Positions 1-8,708 are shown, numbered from the stretch's first letter. The stretch is DNA of 64,000 bases from DASQMT01 sp963827335 (GCA_963827335.1 CAWHAP010000008.1:1-64000); one strand, 5' to 3'. Notes: generated from the letters alone by a model not told the origin. Numbers and translations are program-made.

Positions 1-1764
1 GCGCTCGCGCTCGGGCTCACCCCGATCGTCTTCGTGCTCACCGGCGCGCTCTTCTACTGCACGGCGACGACGTACGCCGAGGCGACCGCGATGTACCCCG
101 AGGCCGGCGGCTCGTCGCTGTTCGTCCGGCGCGCGTTCAACGAGCTGTGGTCGTTCTTCACCGCCTGGGCGCAGATGCTCAACTACGTCATCACGATCGC
201 CATCTCGGCGTTCTTCGCCGCCGGCTACTTCGGCGGCGTGGTCGGCGGCGACTTCCTCGACTCGACGAAGGGCGGGATCGCCGTCGGGATCGGGCTGATC
301 CTCGTGCTCGCGCTGGTCAACGTGCGCGGGGTGAAGGACGCCGTGGCCGTCAACGTCGTCCTGGCGGTCGTCGACTTCCTGAGCCAGCTCACGCTCGTCG
401 TCGTCGGCGCCGTCCTCGTCCTCGACCACGAGGTGCTGCTCCGCAACCTCGACTTCTTCGGCACCGCGCCGACGTGGCAGGACTTCCTGATCGCGATCCC
501 CGTCGGCACGGTCGCGTACACGGGCATCGAGACGATCTCGAACATGGCGGGGGAGGCCCGCGACGAGGCCAGGACGATCCCGGCCTCGATCAAGCGCGTG
601 ATGATCGCCGTGTTCACGATCTACTTCACGCTGCCGTGGATCGCGCTGTCCGCGCTGCCGGTCCGCTGCGACGCGCAGGGCACGTGCACGACGCTCCTCG
701 GCGTCGCCAAGGAGGACGGCGGATACGCCTCGAATCCGATGCTCGGGATCGTCGAGGCGATGGAGCTGGGCGCGCTCCAGGCCGCGGCCGAGCTCTACGT
801 CGGCATCCTGGCCGTGACCATCCTCGTCGCGGCGACGAACGCCGGCGTCCTCGGCGTGTCGCGGCTCGTCTACTCGATGGGCATGCACCGGCAGATGCCG
901 GACGGCATGCGGCGGCTGCACCCGCGCTTCCGCACGCCCTACCTCGGCATCCTCGCCTTCTCGGCCGCCGCCTGCCTCGCCCTGCTGCCCGGCCAGGCGG
1001 ACTTCCTCGGGGCGATCTACGCGTTCGGCGCGATGCTCTCGTTCTCCATGGCGCACCTCGCCGTGCTGCGCCTGCGCGTCACCCAGCCCGATCAGGAGCG
1101 CCCCTACCGCAGCCCCGGCAGCATCCGCATCCGCGGCCACGACCTGCCGCCCTTCGCGCTGCTGGGCATCGCCGGGACGGGCGCCTCGCTGCTGGTCGTG
1201 AGCGCGCTCGACCTGACCGTCGCCGGCGCGGGGAGCGCCTGGCTGCTGCTGGGGATCGTCGTCTACGTCGCGTACCGCCGCAGCATGGGTCTCGATCTCA
1301 CCTCGACGCACAAGGTGGCGATCGCCGAGCCGGTGGTCGACCACGAGGCCGAGTACGACTCGGTGCTCGTCCACGTCGGCGACGGCCACTACGACGAGCG
1401 GCTGCTGGCGACGGCGGCGAAGCTCGCGGCGCGACGGCGCCGCGGGATCCACGTGCTGGTCACCATCACCGTGCCCAACGCGCTCGGGATCGACGCCGAG
1501 CTGCCCGAGGCGGAGGCCGCGGCGGACTCGATCATCGAGCAGGCGCGGCTGCAGGGCGGCCGCCGCGTGACGGGGCACTGGGAGAAGGTCCGGGCCGGTC
1601 AGCAGGGCCGGCGGATCATCGAGGAGGCGCACGACATGCGGGCCGCCGCGGTCGTCCTGGCGCTGCCGCGGCGGATCGCCGGCGGCTCCGTGTTCGGCAA
1701 GACGCTCGAGACCGTGCTCGCGGAGCGCCCGTGCCGTGTGATCATCGAATCCCGTCCGCCCTAG
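1..1764 (+). CDS. APC-family permease with C-terminal UspA domain (5' truncated by window edge)
   Basis: Reading frame is open from base 1, and the first residues align with the interior of the next gene, so the true start lies upstream. About 390 visible residues form hydrophobic transmembrane segments of an amino-acid/polyamine/cation APC permease, including the motif YTGIETISNMAGEA. The last ~150 residues form a UspA-type nucleotide-binding domain, from about DHEAEYDSVLVHVGDG to the C-terminus. It is a close paralogue of the gene at 1781. KimA-type potassium symporters share this APC plus Usp-like layout, so cation uptake is possible, but amino-acid transport cannot be excluded. Membrane location is certain; the substrate is inference. 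Confidence 0.88.
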   Translation, partial: ALALGLTPIVFVLTGALFYCTATTYAEATAMYPEAGGSSLFVRRAFNELWSFFTAWAQMLNYVITIAISAFFAAGYFGGVVGGDFLDSTKGGIAVGIGLILVLALVNVRGVKDAVAVNVVLAVVDFLSQLTLVVVGAVLVLDHEVLLRNLDFFGTAPTWQDFLIAIPVGTVAYTGIETISNMAGEARDEARTIPASIKRVMIAVFTIYFTLPWIALSALPVRCDAQGTCTTLLGVAKEDGGYASNPMLGIVEAMELGALQAAAELYVGILAVTILVAATNAGVLGVSRLVYSMGMHRQMPDGMRRLHPRFRTPYLGILAFSAAACLALLPGQADFLGAIYAFGAMLSFSMAHLAVLRLRVTQPDQERPYRSPGSIRIRGHDLPPFALLGIAGTGASLLVVSALDLTVAGAGSAWLLLGIVVYVAYRRSMGLDLTSTHKVAIAEPVVDHEAEYDSVLVHVGDGHYDERLLATAAKLAARRRRGIHVLVTITVPNALGIDAELPEAEAAADSIIEQARLQGGRRVTGHWEKVRAGQQGRRIIEEAHDMRAAAVVLALPRRIAGGSVFGKTLETVLAERPCRVIIESRPP

Positions 1765-1767
1765 AAT
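1762..1767 (+). promoter_or_regulatory. -10 box overlapping a stop codon
   Basis: TAGAAT, whose TAG is also the stop codon of the first permease, lies 13 nt before the ATG of the second. No Shine-Dalgarno sequence is visible in between. It would give a very short or absent leader. Confidence 0.4.
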
Positions 1768-1780
1768 CGCCGACTGACGC

Positions 1781-3709
1781 ATGGCCAGACGCCGACTGGA
1801 AGGGCTCGAGCGGGTCCTGGGGGTCAACGCCCTCTTCTCCACCGCCTACGGCAACGTCGGTTCGTCGATCTACTACGCGCTCGGCCTGGTCGCGTCCTAC
1901 GCGCTGGGCCTGACCCCGATCGTCTTCATCATCACGGGGTTCTTCTTCTTCTGCACCGCCGCGAGCTACGCCGAGGCGACGGCGATGTTCCCCGAGGCGG
2001 GCGGCTCGTCGAGCTTCGCCCGGCGCGCGTTCAACGAGTTCTGGTCGTTCTTCGCGGCCTGGGCGGGGATGCTGACCTACACGGTCACGATCGCCATCTC
2101 GGCGTTCTTCGTGCCGCACTACATCGGCGGCGTCTTCGCGTTCGCGGAGTCGCTGCGCTCCAGCCCCGGCGACATCGTCGCCGCGGCCGTGGTGATCGCC
2201 CTGCTCGCGGGCGTGAACGTGTTCGGGGCCAAGGAGTCGACCGGGATCAACGTGACCCTCGCCGTCGTCGACTTCCTCACGCAGCTGCTGCTGGTGGCCA
2301 TCGGCGCCGTGCTCGTGCTCGACCCGGGGGGGCTCGTCGACAACGTGCAGCTCGGGGTCGCGCCCGCGTGGAGCGACTTCATCCTCGCCATCCCGATCGG
2401 CATGCTCGCCTACACCGGGATCGAGACGGTCTCGAACATGGCCGAGGAGGCCAAGGACGAGACGCACACGATCCCCGAGGCGATCAACCGCGTGCGGCTG
2501 GCGGTCTTCGCCATCTACTTCACGCTGCCCGCCGTCGCGCTGTCGGCGCTGCCGGTCCGCCAGGGCGCCGACGGCGAGTACCAGACCAAGCTGGGCCTGG
2601 CCGAGGAGGACGGGGGCTTCGCCGGGGACCCGGTGCTCGGCGTGGTCAAGCAGCTCGACCTGGGGTTCCTCCAGAACGCCACCGAGATCTACGTCGGCCT
2701 GCTGGCGGCGACGATCCTCTTCCTGGCCACGAACGCGGGCATCATCGGCGTCTCCAGGCTCGTGTACTCGATGGGCATCCACCGCCAGATGCCCGACGCG
2801 CTGCGGCGGCTGCACCCGAAGTTCAGGACCCCGTGGATCGGCATCATCGTGTTCTCGGCGGCGGCGATCGTGCTGATCCTGCCCGGGCAGGAGACGCTGC
2901 TGGGCAGCGTGTACTCGTTCGGGGCGCTGCTCTCGTTCACCATCGCGCACGCGTCCGTGGCGCGCCTGCGGGCCACCAGGCCCGAGCTCGAGCGCCCGTA
3001 CCGCGGCCCGTGGAACGTCCGGATCGGCGACTACGACGCCCCGCTGTTCGCGCTCATCGGCGGCGGCTTCACGGCCATCGCCTTCGTCGTCATCGTCGTC
3101 CTGAACCTGCCGGTGGCGGCGATCGGCACCGCCTGGCTGCTCGTGGGCATGTGCGTCTTCGCCGCCTTCCGCCGCCGCCACGGCCTCGATCTCACCTCCA
3201 CGCACAAGGTGGCGATCGCCCAGCCGGTGGTCGACCACGAGGCGGAGTACGACTCGGTCCTCGTCCACGTCGGCGACGGCCGGCACGACGAGCAGCGGAT
3301 CGCCACGGCGACCAAGCTCGCGGCGCGCAGGCGGCGCGGGATCCACGTGCTCGTGACGATCACGGTGCCGAACGCGCTCGAGATCGGCGCGGACATGCCG
3401 GAGGCCGAGTCCGCCGCCGACTCGATCATCGACCAGGCCAAGCTGCAGGGCGGCGGGCGCGTCTCCGGGCACTGGGAGAAGGTCCGCGCCGGGCAGGCCG
3501 GCCGGCGCATCATCGAGGAGGCGCAGGACATGCGCGCCGCGGCCGTCGTGCTCACGCTGCCAGAGCGCGTCGCGGGCGCGTCGGTGTTCGGCAAGACGAT
3601 CGAGACCGTGCTCGCCGAGCGGCCCTGCCGCGTGATCATCGAGTCGCGGCCGCCGGTCCGGCACGTGCGGCGGCGGCGCGTGCCCGCACGGACGAAGGTG
3701 GTCCCATGA
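1781..3709 (+). CDS. APC-family permease with C-terminal UspA domain
   Basis: This 642-residue protein has about 12 hydrophobic segments over residues 20-450. It contains the APC signature region YTGIETVSNMAEEAKDE and a cytoplasmic UspA-like domain from about residue 480. It lacks a signal peptide; the first helix starts near LFSTAYGNVGSSIYYALGL. It is the second of three tandem paralogues, and its UspA part is almost identical to that of the preceding gene. The stop codon overlaps the start of the next small gene (ATGA). The two RCK/TrkA-type genes downstream make potassium or another cation a reasonable substrate guess, by analogy with KimA, but this is not shown. Confidence 0.88.
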   Translation: MARRRLEGLERVLGVNALFSTAYGNVGSSIYYALGLVASYALGLTPIVFIITGFFFFCTAASYAEATAMFPEAGGSSSFARRAFNEFWSFFAAWAGMLTYTVTIAISAFFVPHYIGGVFAFAESLRSSPGDIVAAAVVIALLAGVNVFGAKESTGINVTLAVVDFLTQLLLVAIGAVLVLDPGGLVDNVQLGVAPAWSDFILAIPIGMLAYTGIETVSNMAEEAKDETHTIPEAINRVRLAVFAIYFTLPAVALSALPVRQGADGEYQTKLGLAEEDGGFAGDPVLGVVKQLDLGFLQNATEIYVGLLAATILFLATNAGIIGVSRLVYSMGIHRQMPDALRRLHPKFRTPWIGIIVFSAAAIVLILPGQETLLGSVYSFGALLSFTIAHASVARLRATRPELERPYRGPWNVRIGDYDAPLFALIGGGFTAIAFVVIVVLNLPVAAIGTAWLLVGMCVFAAFRRRHGLDLTSTHKVAIAQPVVDHEAEYDSVLVHVGDGRHDEQRIATATKLAARRRRGIHVLVTITVPNALEIGADMPEAESAADSIIDQAKLQGGGRVSGHWEKVRAGQAGRRIIEEAQDMRAAAVVLTLPERVAGASVFGKTIETVLAERPCRVIIESRPPVRHVRRRRVPARTKVVP

Positions 3710-3873
3710 GCCCGCTGACCGCCGTCCTGTCGGGGCTGATGGTGCTGCTCGGGATCGCCATGATCGTGCAGGCGATCGCCGGCGGCGGCGGGCCGCTCGC
3801 GGTCGGGGTCGTGCTCGGCGTGCTGTTCGTGGCGGCCGGCGGCGGGCGCCTGTGGGCGGAGCGGCGGCGATGA
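3706..3873 (+). CDS. 55-residue two-helix membrane peptide
   Basis: A small gene between two permeases. It starts at an ATG that overlaps the upstream TGA, and its own TGA overlaps the ATG of the next permease. The upstream GAAGGTGG provides a ribosome-binding site. Two hydrophobic stretches (TAVLSGLMVLLGIAMIVQAI and LAVGVVLGVLFVAAGG) predict a helical hairpin ending in basic residues. Tight translational coupling on both sides suggests it works with the permeases, perhaps as an accessory subunit. I recognise no family. Confidence 0.72.
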   Translation: MSPLTAVLSGLMVLLGIAMIVQAIAGGGGPLAVGVVLGVLFVAAGGGRLWAERRR

Positions 3874-5894
3874 GCCGCGAGGACGGCGGCCGCCGGCTCC
3901 CGCGCCTGGAGGCGCCCGACGCGCTCAAGCGCGGCACGGGCTCCCCGCCGCTGTTCGGGATCGTCCAGGGCTTCCTGTCGGCGTCGCTGTACTTCGCGCT
4001 GGGCGTCGTCGTCGCCAACGCGCTGGGCTACACGTGGCTCGTCCTGCTCGTGGCGACGCTGTTCTTCGTGCTGCTCGTCCTCTCCTACATGGAGGGGGCG
4101 TCGCTGCACCAGGAGCGCGGCGGCGTCACCGTGCTCGCGCGCTACGGCTTCAACGAGCTGTGGAGCTTCGTCGCCGGCTGGGCGATCCTGCTCGACTACC
4201 TGATCCTGATCGCGATCACCGCGTTCGGGACGACCGACTACGCGGCCCTCTTCTGGGGCGACCTGGCGCACGGCGCGCCGCAGCTCCTGCTCGCCTCGGC
4301 CGTGATCGTCTACGTCGCGTGGGTCAACGTCCGCGGGGCAGGGTCGCGGCGCTGGGAGCGGGCGGCGTTCGTGATCTTCGCCGACCTCGCCGTCCAGCTG
4401 CTGATCGTGCTGCTCGGGATCGCGCTCGTGTTCGAGCCGGAGGTGCTGACCGACCCCGCGTCGCTCGCGGGCACGCCGAACGCCGAGCATGTGCTGTTCG
4501 CGTTCACGATCGCCATCGCGGCCTTCTCGGGGCTGGACGCCTCGTCCTCGCTGGCCGGCGAGGTCGCCGTCTCGCGCCGCGGCCTGCGGCGGCTGTTCGC
4601 CGCGCGGCTCATCGCGGGGGTGCCGTACGTCGGCATCGGGCTCGTGGCCTCGTCGACGCTGCCACAGACCGGCGGCGACTGGTACGAGGCGCCGATGCTC
4701 GGCGTGGCGTCGGCCTTCGACGAGAGCTGGGTGCGCGAGCCGCTGCGCTACGGCGTCGCGCTGTTCGCGCTGGCGGTGCTCGTGATCGCGTGCAACGCGG
4801 CCATGTTCGGGCTCTCGCGGCTCGGCTACTCGCTCGCCCTGAACCGGCAGATCCCGTCGATGGTCGGCCGGCTGCACCCGCGCTACAACACGCCGGTCGT
4901 GCTCATCGTGCTCGGGGCGCTGCTGGCCGTCGCCCTCGTGCTGCCGACCGACCTCGAGTTCCTCGCCGCGATCTACGCCTTCGGGGCGACGCTCGCCTTC
5001 CTGCTCGTCCACCTCTCGGTCATCCGGCTGCGGCTCCGCGAGCCCGACCGCGACCGCCCGTACAAGGTGCCGTTCAACCTGCGCGTCGGGCGCGCCGAGC
5101 TGCCGCTCACGGCGCTGCTCGGCGCGGTCATGGCCGCGGTGGCGTTCGCGTCCGTGCTGTGGCTGCACGACGCCGCGCGCTTCGTCGGCCTGGGCTGGAT
5201 GGCGTTCGGCGTCGCGCTCTACGTCGGCTACCGGACCGTCGAGGGCAAGCCGGTCTTCAAGCGCGTCTCCGTGCCCGCCAGGGCGCTCACCCGCCAGGAG
5301 GTCGAGGCCGAGTTCGGCTCGATCCTCGTGCCCGTGCTCGGGACGCCGCTCGACGACGACATCATGCAGACCGCCGGGCGCCTGGCCGGGGAGGAGAACG
5401 ACGACCTCGGCGAGGGCGGCGCCGTGATCGAGGCGCTGTGGGTGTTCGAGGTGCCGATGGCGCTCCCGATCGACGCGCGCGTCGCCGACGACGACCTGCG
5501 CCGGGCCCGCAAGGCGCTCGCACGGGCGAAGGCCGTGGGTGAGGAGTACGAGGGCGTCGAGGTCGCCACCGCGACGGTCCGGGCGCGCCGGGCCGGGGAG
5601 GCGATCGTCCACGAGGCCAAGCGCCGCGGCGTCGAGGCCATCGTGCTCGCCGCCGAGGAGCCCACCGGCATCCGCGGCGGCCTCCACCTGGGCGGCAAGG
5701 CGGGCCTGCACGACTCGTTCGTGGGGGAGACGACCCGCTACGTGCTGCAGAAGGCGACGTGCCGCGTGATCCTCACGGCACCCCCGTCGGAGGCCGTCGG
5801 CGTCGATCCCACCGCGCCGGTCTCCGGACCCGAGGCCGAGCACCCCATGGGGCATCCCGCGCTGGGCGCGGACGGCGCCGCGGCGGGTCGCTAG
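3870..5894 (+). CDS. APC-family permease with divergent UspA domain
   Basis: Third tandem permease, 674 residues from the ATG at 3870. That start overlaps the previous stop and has GGAG about 8 nt upstream; an in-frame ATG 18 nt earlier is less likely. It has about 12 transmembrane segments. Conserved landmarks include FSGLDASSSLAGEVA in place of the YTGIE motif of its neighbours. The C-terminal Usp-like domain (from about residue 480) is only distantly related to those of the first two genes. This suggests an older duplication and possibly a different substrate or ligand. Confidence 0.86.
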   Translation: MSREDGGRRLPRLEAPDALKRGTGSPPLFGIVQGFLSASLYFALGVVVANALGYTWLVLLVATLFFVLLVLSYMEGASLHQERGGVTVLARYGFNELWSFVAGWAILLDYLILIAITAFGTTDYAALFWGDLAHGAPQLLLASAVIVYVAWVNVRGAGSRRWERAAFVIFADLAVQLLIVLLGIALVFEPEVLTDPASLAGTPNAEHVLFAFTIAIAAFSGLDASSSLAGEVAVSRRGLRRLFAARLIAGVPYVGIGLVASSTLPQTGGDWYEAPMLGVASAFDESWVREPLRYGVALFALAVLVIACNAAMFGLSRLGYSLALNRQIPSMVGRLHPRYNTPVVLIVLGALLAVALVLPTDLEFLAAIYAFGATLAFLLVHLSVIRLRLREPDRDRPYKVPFNLRVGRAELPLTALLGAVMAAVAFASVLWLHDAARFVGLGWMAFGVALYVGYRTVEGKPVFKRVSVPARALTRQEVEAEFGSILVPVLGTPLDDDIMQTAGRLAGEENDDLGEGGAVIEALWVFEVPMALPIDARVADDDLRRARKALARAKAVGEEYEGVEVATATVRARRAGEAIVHEAKRRGVEAIVLAAEEPTGIRGGLHLGGKAGLHDSFVGETTRYVLQKATCRVILTAPPSEAVGVDPTAPVSGPEAEHPMGHPALGADGAAAGR

Positions 5895-5897
5895 AGT
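5892..5897 (+). promoter_or_regulatory. -10 box overlapping a stop codon
   Basis: TAGAGT begins with the TAG stop of the third permease and lies 9 nt before the ATG at 5907. The short gap without a Shine-Dalgarno fits a leaderless internal transcript for the two TrkA-type genes. Confidence 0.38.
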
Positions 5898-5906
5898 CCC
5901 GGCCCG

Positions 5907-6329
5907 ATGTTCGTCCTCGTCGTCGGCGCCGGCCGTGTCGGCTCCTCCGTCGCAACCGCGGCCCTGCGGGCCGGCCATACCGTCTCCGTGCTCGACGAGG
6001 ACCCGCTCTCGCACGAGCGGCTCGACGTGGAGCTCGGCAAGTCCTGGGAGGAGGCCGGCGGGCGCTTCACGATCGGCACGGCGCTGGAGATCGACGCGCT
6101 CGTCGAGTCCGGCATCGAGGAGGCCGACGTGTTCATCGCCTCCACCAACGGGGACAACACCAACCTCGTCGTCTCCCAGCTGGCCCAGCGGCGCTTCGAG
6201 GTGCCGAAGGTGGTCGCACGCGTGCTCGACCCGCGCCGCGCCGCCTGGTACGCCGAGCAGGGCGTGCACACGATCTGCCCGACGCAGATCGCGATCGAGC
6301 AGCTCGAGCAGGCGGCGCTCCAGGGCTGA
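5907..6329 (+). CDS. TrkA-N (RCK) NAD-binding protein, single domain
   Basis: 140 residues forming one Rossmann-type TrkA-N domain. It starts with the dinucleotide-binding motif VVGAGRVGSSVA and has an acidic residue after beta-2 (VLDED). There is no TrkA-C domain, so it is a minimal RCK subunit. Its stop overlaps the ATG of the next gene, a two-domain RCK protein, as in actinobacterial ceoB/ceoC-type pairs. Such proteins gate or regulate potassium transporters in response to nucleotides. No Trk/Ktr membrane subunit is present in the window, so the adjacent APC-UspA permeases are the obvious candidate partners. Confidence 0.85.
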   Translation: MFVLVVGAGRVGSSVATAALRAGHTVSVLDEDPLSHERLDVELGKSWEEAGGRFTIGTALEIDALVESGIEEADVFIASTNGDNTNLVVSQLAQRRFEVPKVVARVLDPRRAAWYAEQGVHTICPTQIAIEQLEQAALQG

Positions 6330-7012
6330 TGGCCGGGCTCTACGTCATCATCGCCGGCGCGGGCAAGGTCGGCTGGAACCTCGCGCGCGAGCTGCTCGAG
6401 CGCGGCGACGAGGTCACCGTGATCGAGCAGGACCGGCGCCGCTACCTCACCGTCGAGCAGGAGCTCGAGCACGCGGTCCAGTACGGGGACGCGACCGAGC
6501 TGTGGGTGCTGGAGCGGGCGGGCATCCAGCGCGCCGACCTGGTCGTGGCGGTCACCGGCGACGACGAGGACAACCTCCTGATCTGCCAGGTCGCCAAGGA
6601 GAAGTACCTGTGCGAGCGGATCATCGCCCGCTGCAACAACCCGCGCAACCTGACCCACTTCAAGCTGCTGGGCATCCAGCCCGCGGTCTCGGCCACCGAC
6701 CTGATCCTGCGGCTGATCGAGCACGAGGTCCCGCGCTACGGGCTCGTGCACCTGCTCGACCTGCCCGAGGAGCGGCTGGAGATCATCGAGCTGGTGGTCG
6801 CCGACGGCTGCGCGGCGGCGGGCAAGCCCGTCTCGGAGCTGTCGCTGCCCGACGGCGCGCTGGTCATCTCGGTGCTGCGCGGCGGGTCCGGCTTCGTCCC
6901 CAAGGCCGACAGCGTCATCGAGGCGGGCGACGAGGTCCTCGTCGTGCTCGATCCGGGGCTCGAGGATGACATCACGCGCCTCTTCGTCGGGACGAACGGC
7001 GCCGGTGGCTGA
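6329..7012 (+). CDS. TrkA-N/TrkA-C potassium-uptake regulatory protein
   Basis: 227 residues. The ATG shares its A with the preceding TGA. An N-terminal TrkA-N domain carries IIAGAGKVGWNLA, and a C-terminal TrkA-C domain begins around residue 140 (EERLEIIELVVADG) and ends with VIEAGDEVLVVLDPG. It is coupled to the single-domain RCK protein upstream, suggesting a hetero-oligomeric gating ring. By family it binds NAD(H) or ATP at the membrane to control cation flux. The gene end overlaps the likely GTG start of the oxidoreductase downstream. Confidence 0.88.
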   Translation: MAGLYVIIAGAGKVGWNLARELLERGDEVTVIEQDRRRYLTVEQELEHAVQYGDATELWVLERAGIQRADLVVAVTGDDEDNLLICQVAKEKYLCERIIARCNNPRNLTHFKLLGIQPAVSATDLILRLIEHEVPRYGLVHLLDLPEERLEIIELVVADGCAAAGKPVSELSLPDGALVISVLRGGSGFVPKADSVIEAGDEVLVVLDPGLEDDITRLFVGTNGAGG

Positions 7013-8264
7013 CCGCGAGGTCGGCGCGCTGATCGTCGGCGGCGGCGCGGCCGGCGCGGCCTGCGCCGAGGCGCTGCACGAGGGCGGCTTCGGGGGCGGC
7101 GTGCTGCTGGTCGGCCGCGAGGCGGACCCGCCGTACGAGCGGCCGCCGGCCTCCAAGGGCTACCTGGCCGGGGACCAGGACCGCGACGCGTGCCTGTTCC
7201 ACGACGCCGCCTGGTACGCGCGGCGCTCGATCGAGCTGGCCGCGCGCACGAGCGTCATGCGGCTCGACACGGCCGCGCGCACGGCGACGCTCTCGACCAA
7301 GGAGGTCGTGGCCTTCGGCGTCGCGCTCGTCGCGACGGGCGCCAACGTCCGCCGCCTGCGCGTCGACGGGGTGCAGCTGCAGGGCATCCACTACCTGCGC
7401 GCGCTCGCCAACAGCGACGCGATCCGCGAGGACGCCGCGCAGGCCGAGCGGATCGTGCTCGTGGGCGGCTCCTACATCGCGTGCGAGGTCGCCGCGACGC
7501 TCACGCGGCTCGGCCACCGCTGCACGATGGTGATGCTCGAGGACGCGCCGCTCGCCACGCACTTCGGGCCCACCGCGGGCGCCTTCTTCGCCGACCTGCT
7601 GCGCGGCCACGGCGTCGAGCTCGTGACCGGCGACGGCCTCGACCGGCTCGAGGGCGCTACCCGAAGGACTTCGTCCTCGGGCACAGGCGAGCGCGTGGAG
7701 CGCGTGGTCACCGCCTCGGGGCGGGAGATCCCCGCCGACATGGTGGTCATGGGGACGGGGGCGATGCCCGACGTCATGCTCGCGCGCGCCGCCAAGCTCG
7801 CCCTTGGGGATTCCGGCGGCGTCGCCTGCTCGGCCGATCTCGAGACGTCGGCGCGCGGCATCTGGGCGGCCGGCGACATGTGCGAGTACGACTCGGTGCT
7901 GCACGGCGGCCCGGTGCGGATCGAGCACCACGAGGTCGCGCTGGCGCAGGGGCGCGCGGCCGCGGCGGCCATGCTCGGCACCCGCCGGCCGTTCGCCGAG
8001 GTGCCCTACTTCTGGACCGACATCGCCGACTGGGCCACCGGCGAGTGGGTCGGTGTCACCGAGGCGCCCGAGCGCGAGGTCGTGCGCGGCAGCCCCGCGG
8101 ACGGCGCCTTCACCGTGCTCCATCTCGCCGGCGGCCGCCTCGTCGCCGCGTTCTCGGTGGGCCGCGGCGAGGATCTCGCCCACGCGCGCCGCCTGATCGC
8201 CGACCGCACGGACCTCGCCGGCCGCGAGGCCGGGCTCGCCGACGGCGACCTCGAGGCGCTCTGA
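7005..8264 (+). CDS. FAD-dependent pyridine nucleotide-disulphide oxidoreductase (ferredoxin-reductase-like)
   Basis: 419 residues from the GTG at 7005, which overlaps the previous stop; an ATG at 6966 is an alternative. It has an FAD motif near residue 10 (LIVGGGAAGAACAE) and an NAD-binding motif near 150 (VLVGGSYIACEVA). The second FAD contact is in GIWAAGDMCEYDS. This layout matches reductases that feed ferredoxins of monooxygenase systems, but no ferredoxin or P450 gene is nearby. Residues 218-228 are an apparent in-frame insertion (ATRRTSSSGTG) encoded by a small hairpin element with codons such as ACT and ACA that are unusual here. Confidence 0.87.
   Translation: MADREVGALIVGGGAAGAACAEALHEGGFGGGVLLVGREADPPYERPPASKGYLAGDQDRDACLFHDAAWYARRSIELAARTSVMRLDTAARTATLSTKEVVAFGVALVATGANVRRLRVDGVQLQGIHYLRALANSDAIREDAAQAERIVLVGGSYIACEVAATLTRLGHRCTMVMLEDAPLATHFGPTAGAFFADLLRGHGVELVTGDGLDRLEGATRRTSSSGTGERVERVVTASGREIPADMVVMGTGAMPDVMLARAAKLALGDSGGVACSADLETSARGIWAAGDMCEYDSVLHGGPVRIEHHEVALAQGRAAAAAMLGTRRPFAEVPYFWTDIADWATGEWVGVTEAPEREVVRGSPADGAFTVLHLAGGRLVAAFSVGRGEDLAHARRLIADRTDLAGREAGLADGDLEAL
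7655..7688 (+). repeat. In-frame hairpin element, copy A
   Basis: The borders CGCTACCCG and GGGCACAGG enclose a stem-loop: AGGAC at 7665-7669, a TTC loop, and GTCCT at 7673-7677, extended by CCG/CGG. It lies inside the oxidoreductase gene, keeps the frame, and adds about 11 residues not expected in the family. A related element with another stem is at 47644-47683. Confidence 0.55.
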
Positions 8265-8271
8265 GCGTCGG

Positions 8272-8658
8272 CTAGGCCGAGCCGCCGTCGGACGGCTCGA
8301 GCACGAAGACCTCGACGCCCAGGCCGTTCGCCGGGTCCACCTGCGACATGAAGGACAGGACCCGGCGGCCGGTCAGCCGTTCGACGGCGCCGCAGAACGT
8401 CGCCGACATCTCGTGCTGGAAGATCGTGCGCACGTCGCGGACCTTCTCTGCGCGGTCGAGGCCGACGAGCGTGCGCTCGGCGACGGTGAGGACGTCACGC
8501 AGCACGCAGACGACGAGGTTGTCCCAGACGTAGGTCTTGGCCTGCGTGGCCCCCTTGCCGTAGTGCTCGGCGTGGATCCGCACGATCGCCTGCGAGATGG
8601 CGGAGCGCACCGCTCCGTCCGTCACGTGCAGGGCCGCCGGGGGGCCGGCATCGTCCAT
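8272..8658 (-). CDS. DUF2294 / MpsC-like protein
   Basis: 128 residues starting at the ATG at 8658. The core (QAIVRIHAEHYGKGATQAKT followed by VWDNLVVCVLRDVLTVAE) matches the DUF2294 family, annotated as the MpsC component linked to a sodium-translocating membrane-potential system. The hallmark HxExxGKGxxxxK segment is visible. No MpsA or MpsB gene is in the window, and the biochemical role of stand-alone members is unclear. It converges with the oxidoreductase, leaving only a few bases between the stops. Confidence 0.8.
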   Translation of the reverse strand: MDDAGPPAALHVTDGAVRSAISQAIVRIHAEHYGKGATQAKTYVWDNLVVCVLRDVLTVAERTLVGLDRAEKVRDVRTIFQHEMSATFCGAVERLTGRRVLSFMSQVDPANGLGVEVFVLEPSDGGSA

Positions 8659-8708
8659 GGGATGCGGGTCCCCGGTGACCGGCGACGATAATCCGCGCGG
8701 GGGCGGGT

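Noticed and set aside
1742..4018. Long minus-strand open frame (over 700 codons) opposite the permeases
   Set aside because: Arg/Asp/His-rich low-complexity translation with no domain, antisense to well-supported membrane proteins; typical of antisense frames in high-GC DNA.
3636..6269. 877-codon minus-strand frame opposite the third permease and RCK genes
   Set aside because: Repetitive charged translation (GERDGD/VQHHGR type), no start signal and no recognisable fold; a GC-bias shadow.
8268..8280. Terminator TCGGC-TAG-GCCGA between convergent genes
   Set aside because: Five-base stem with the stop codon in the loop; too small to support.
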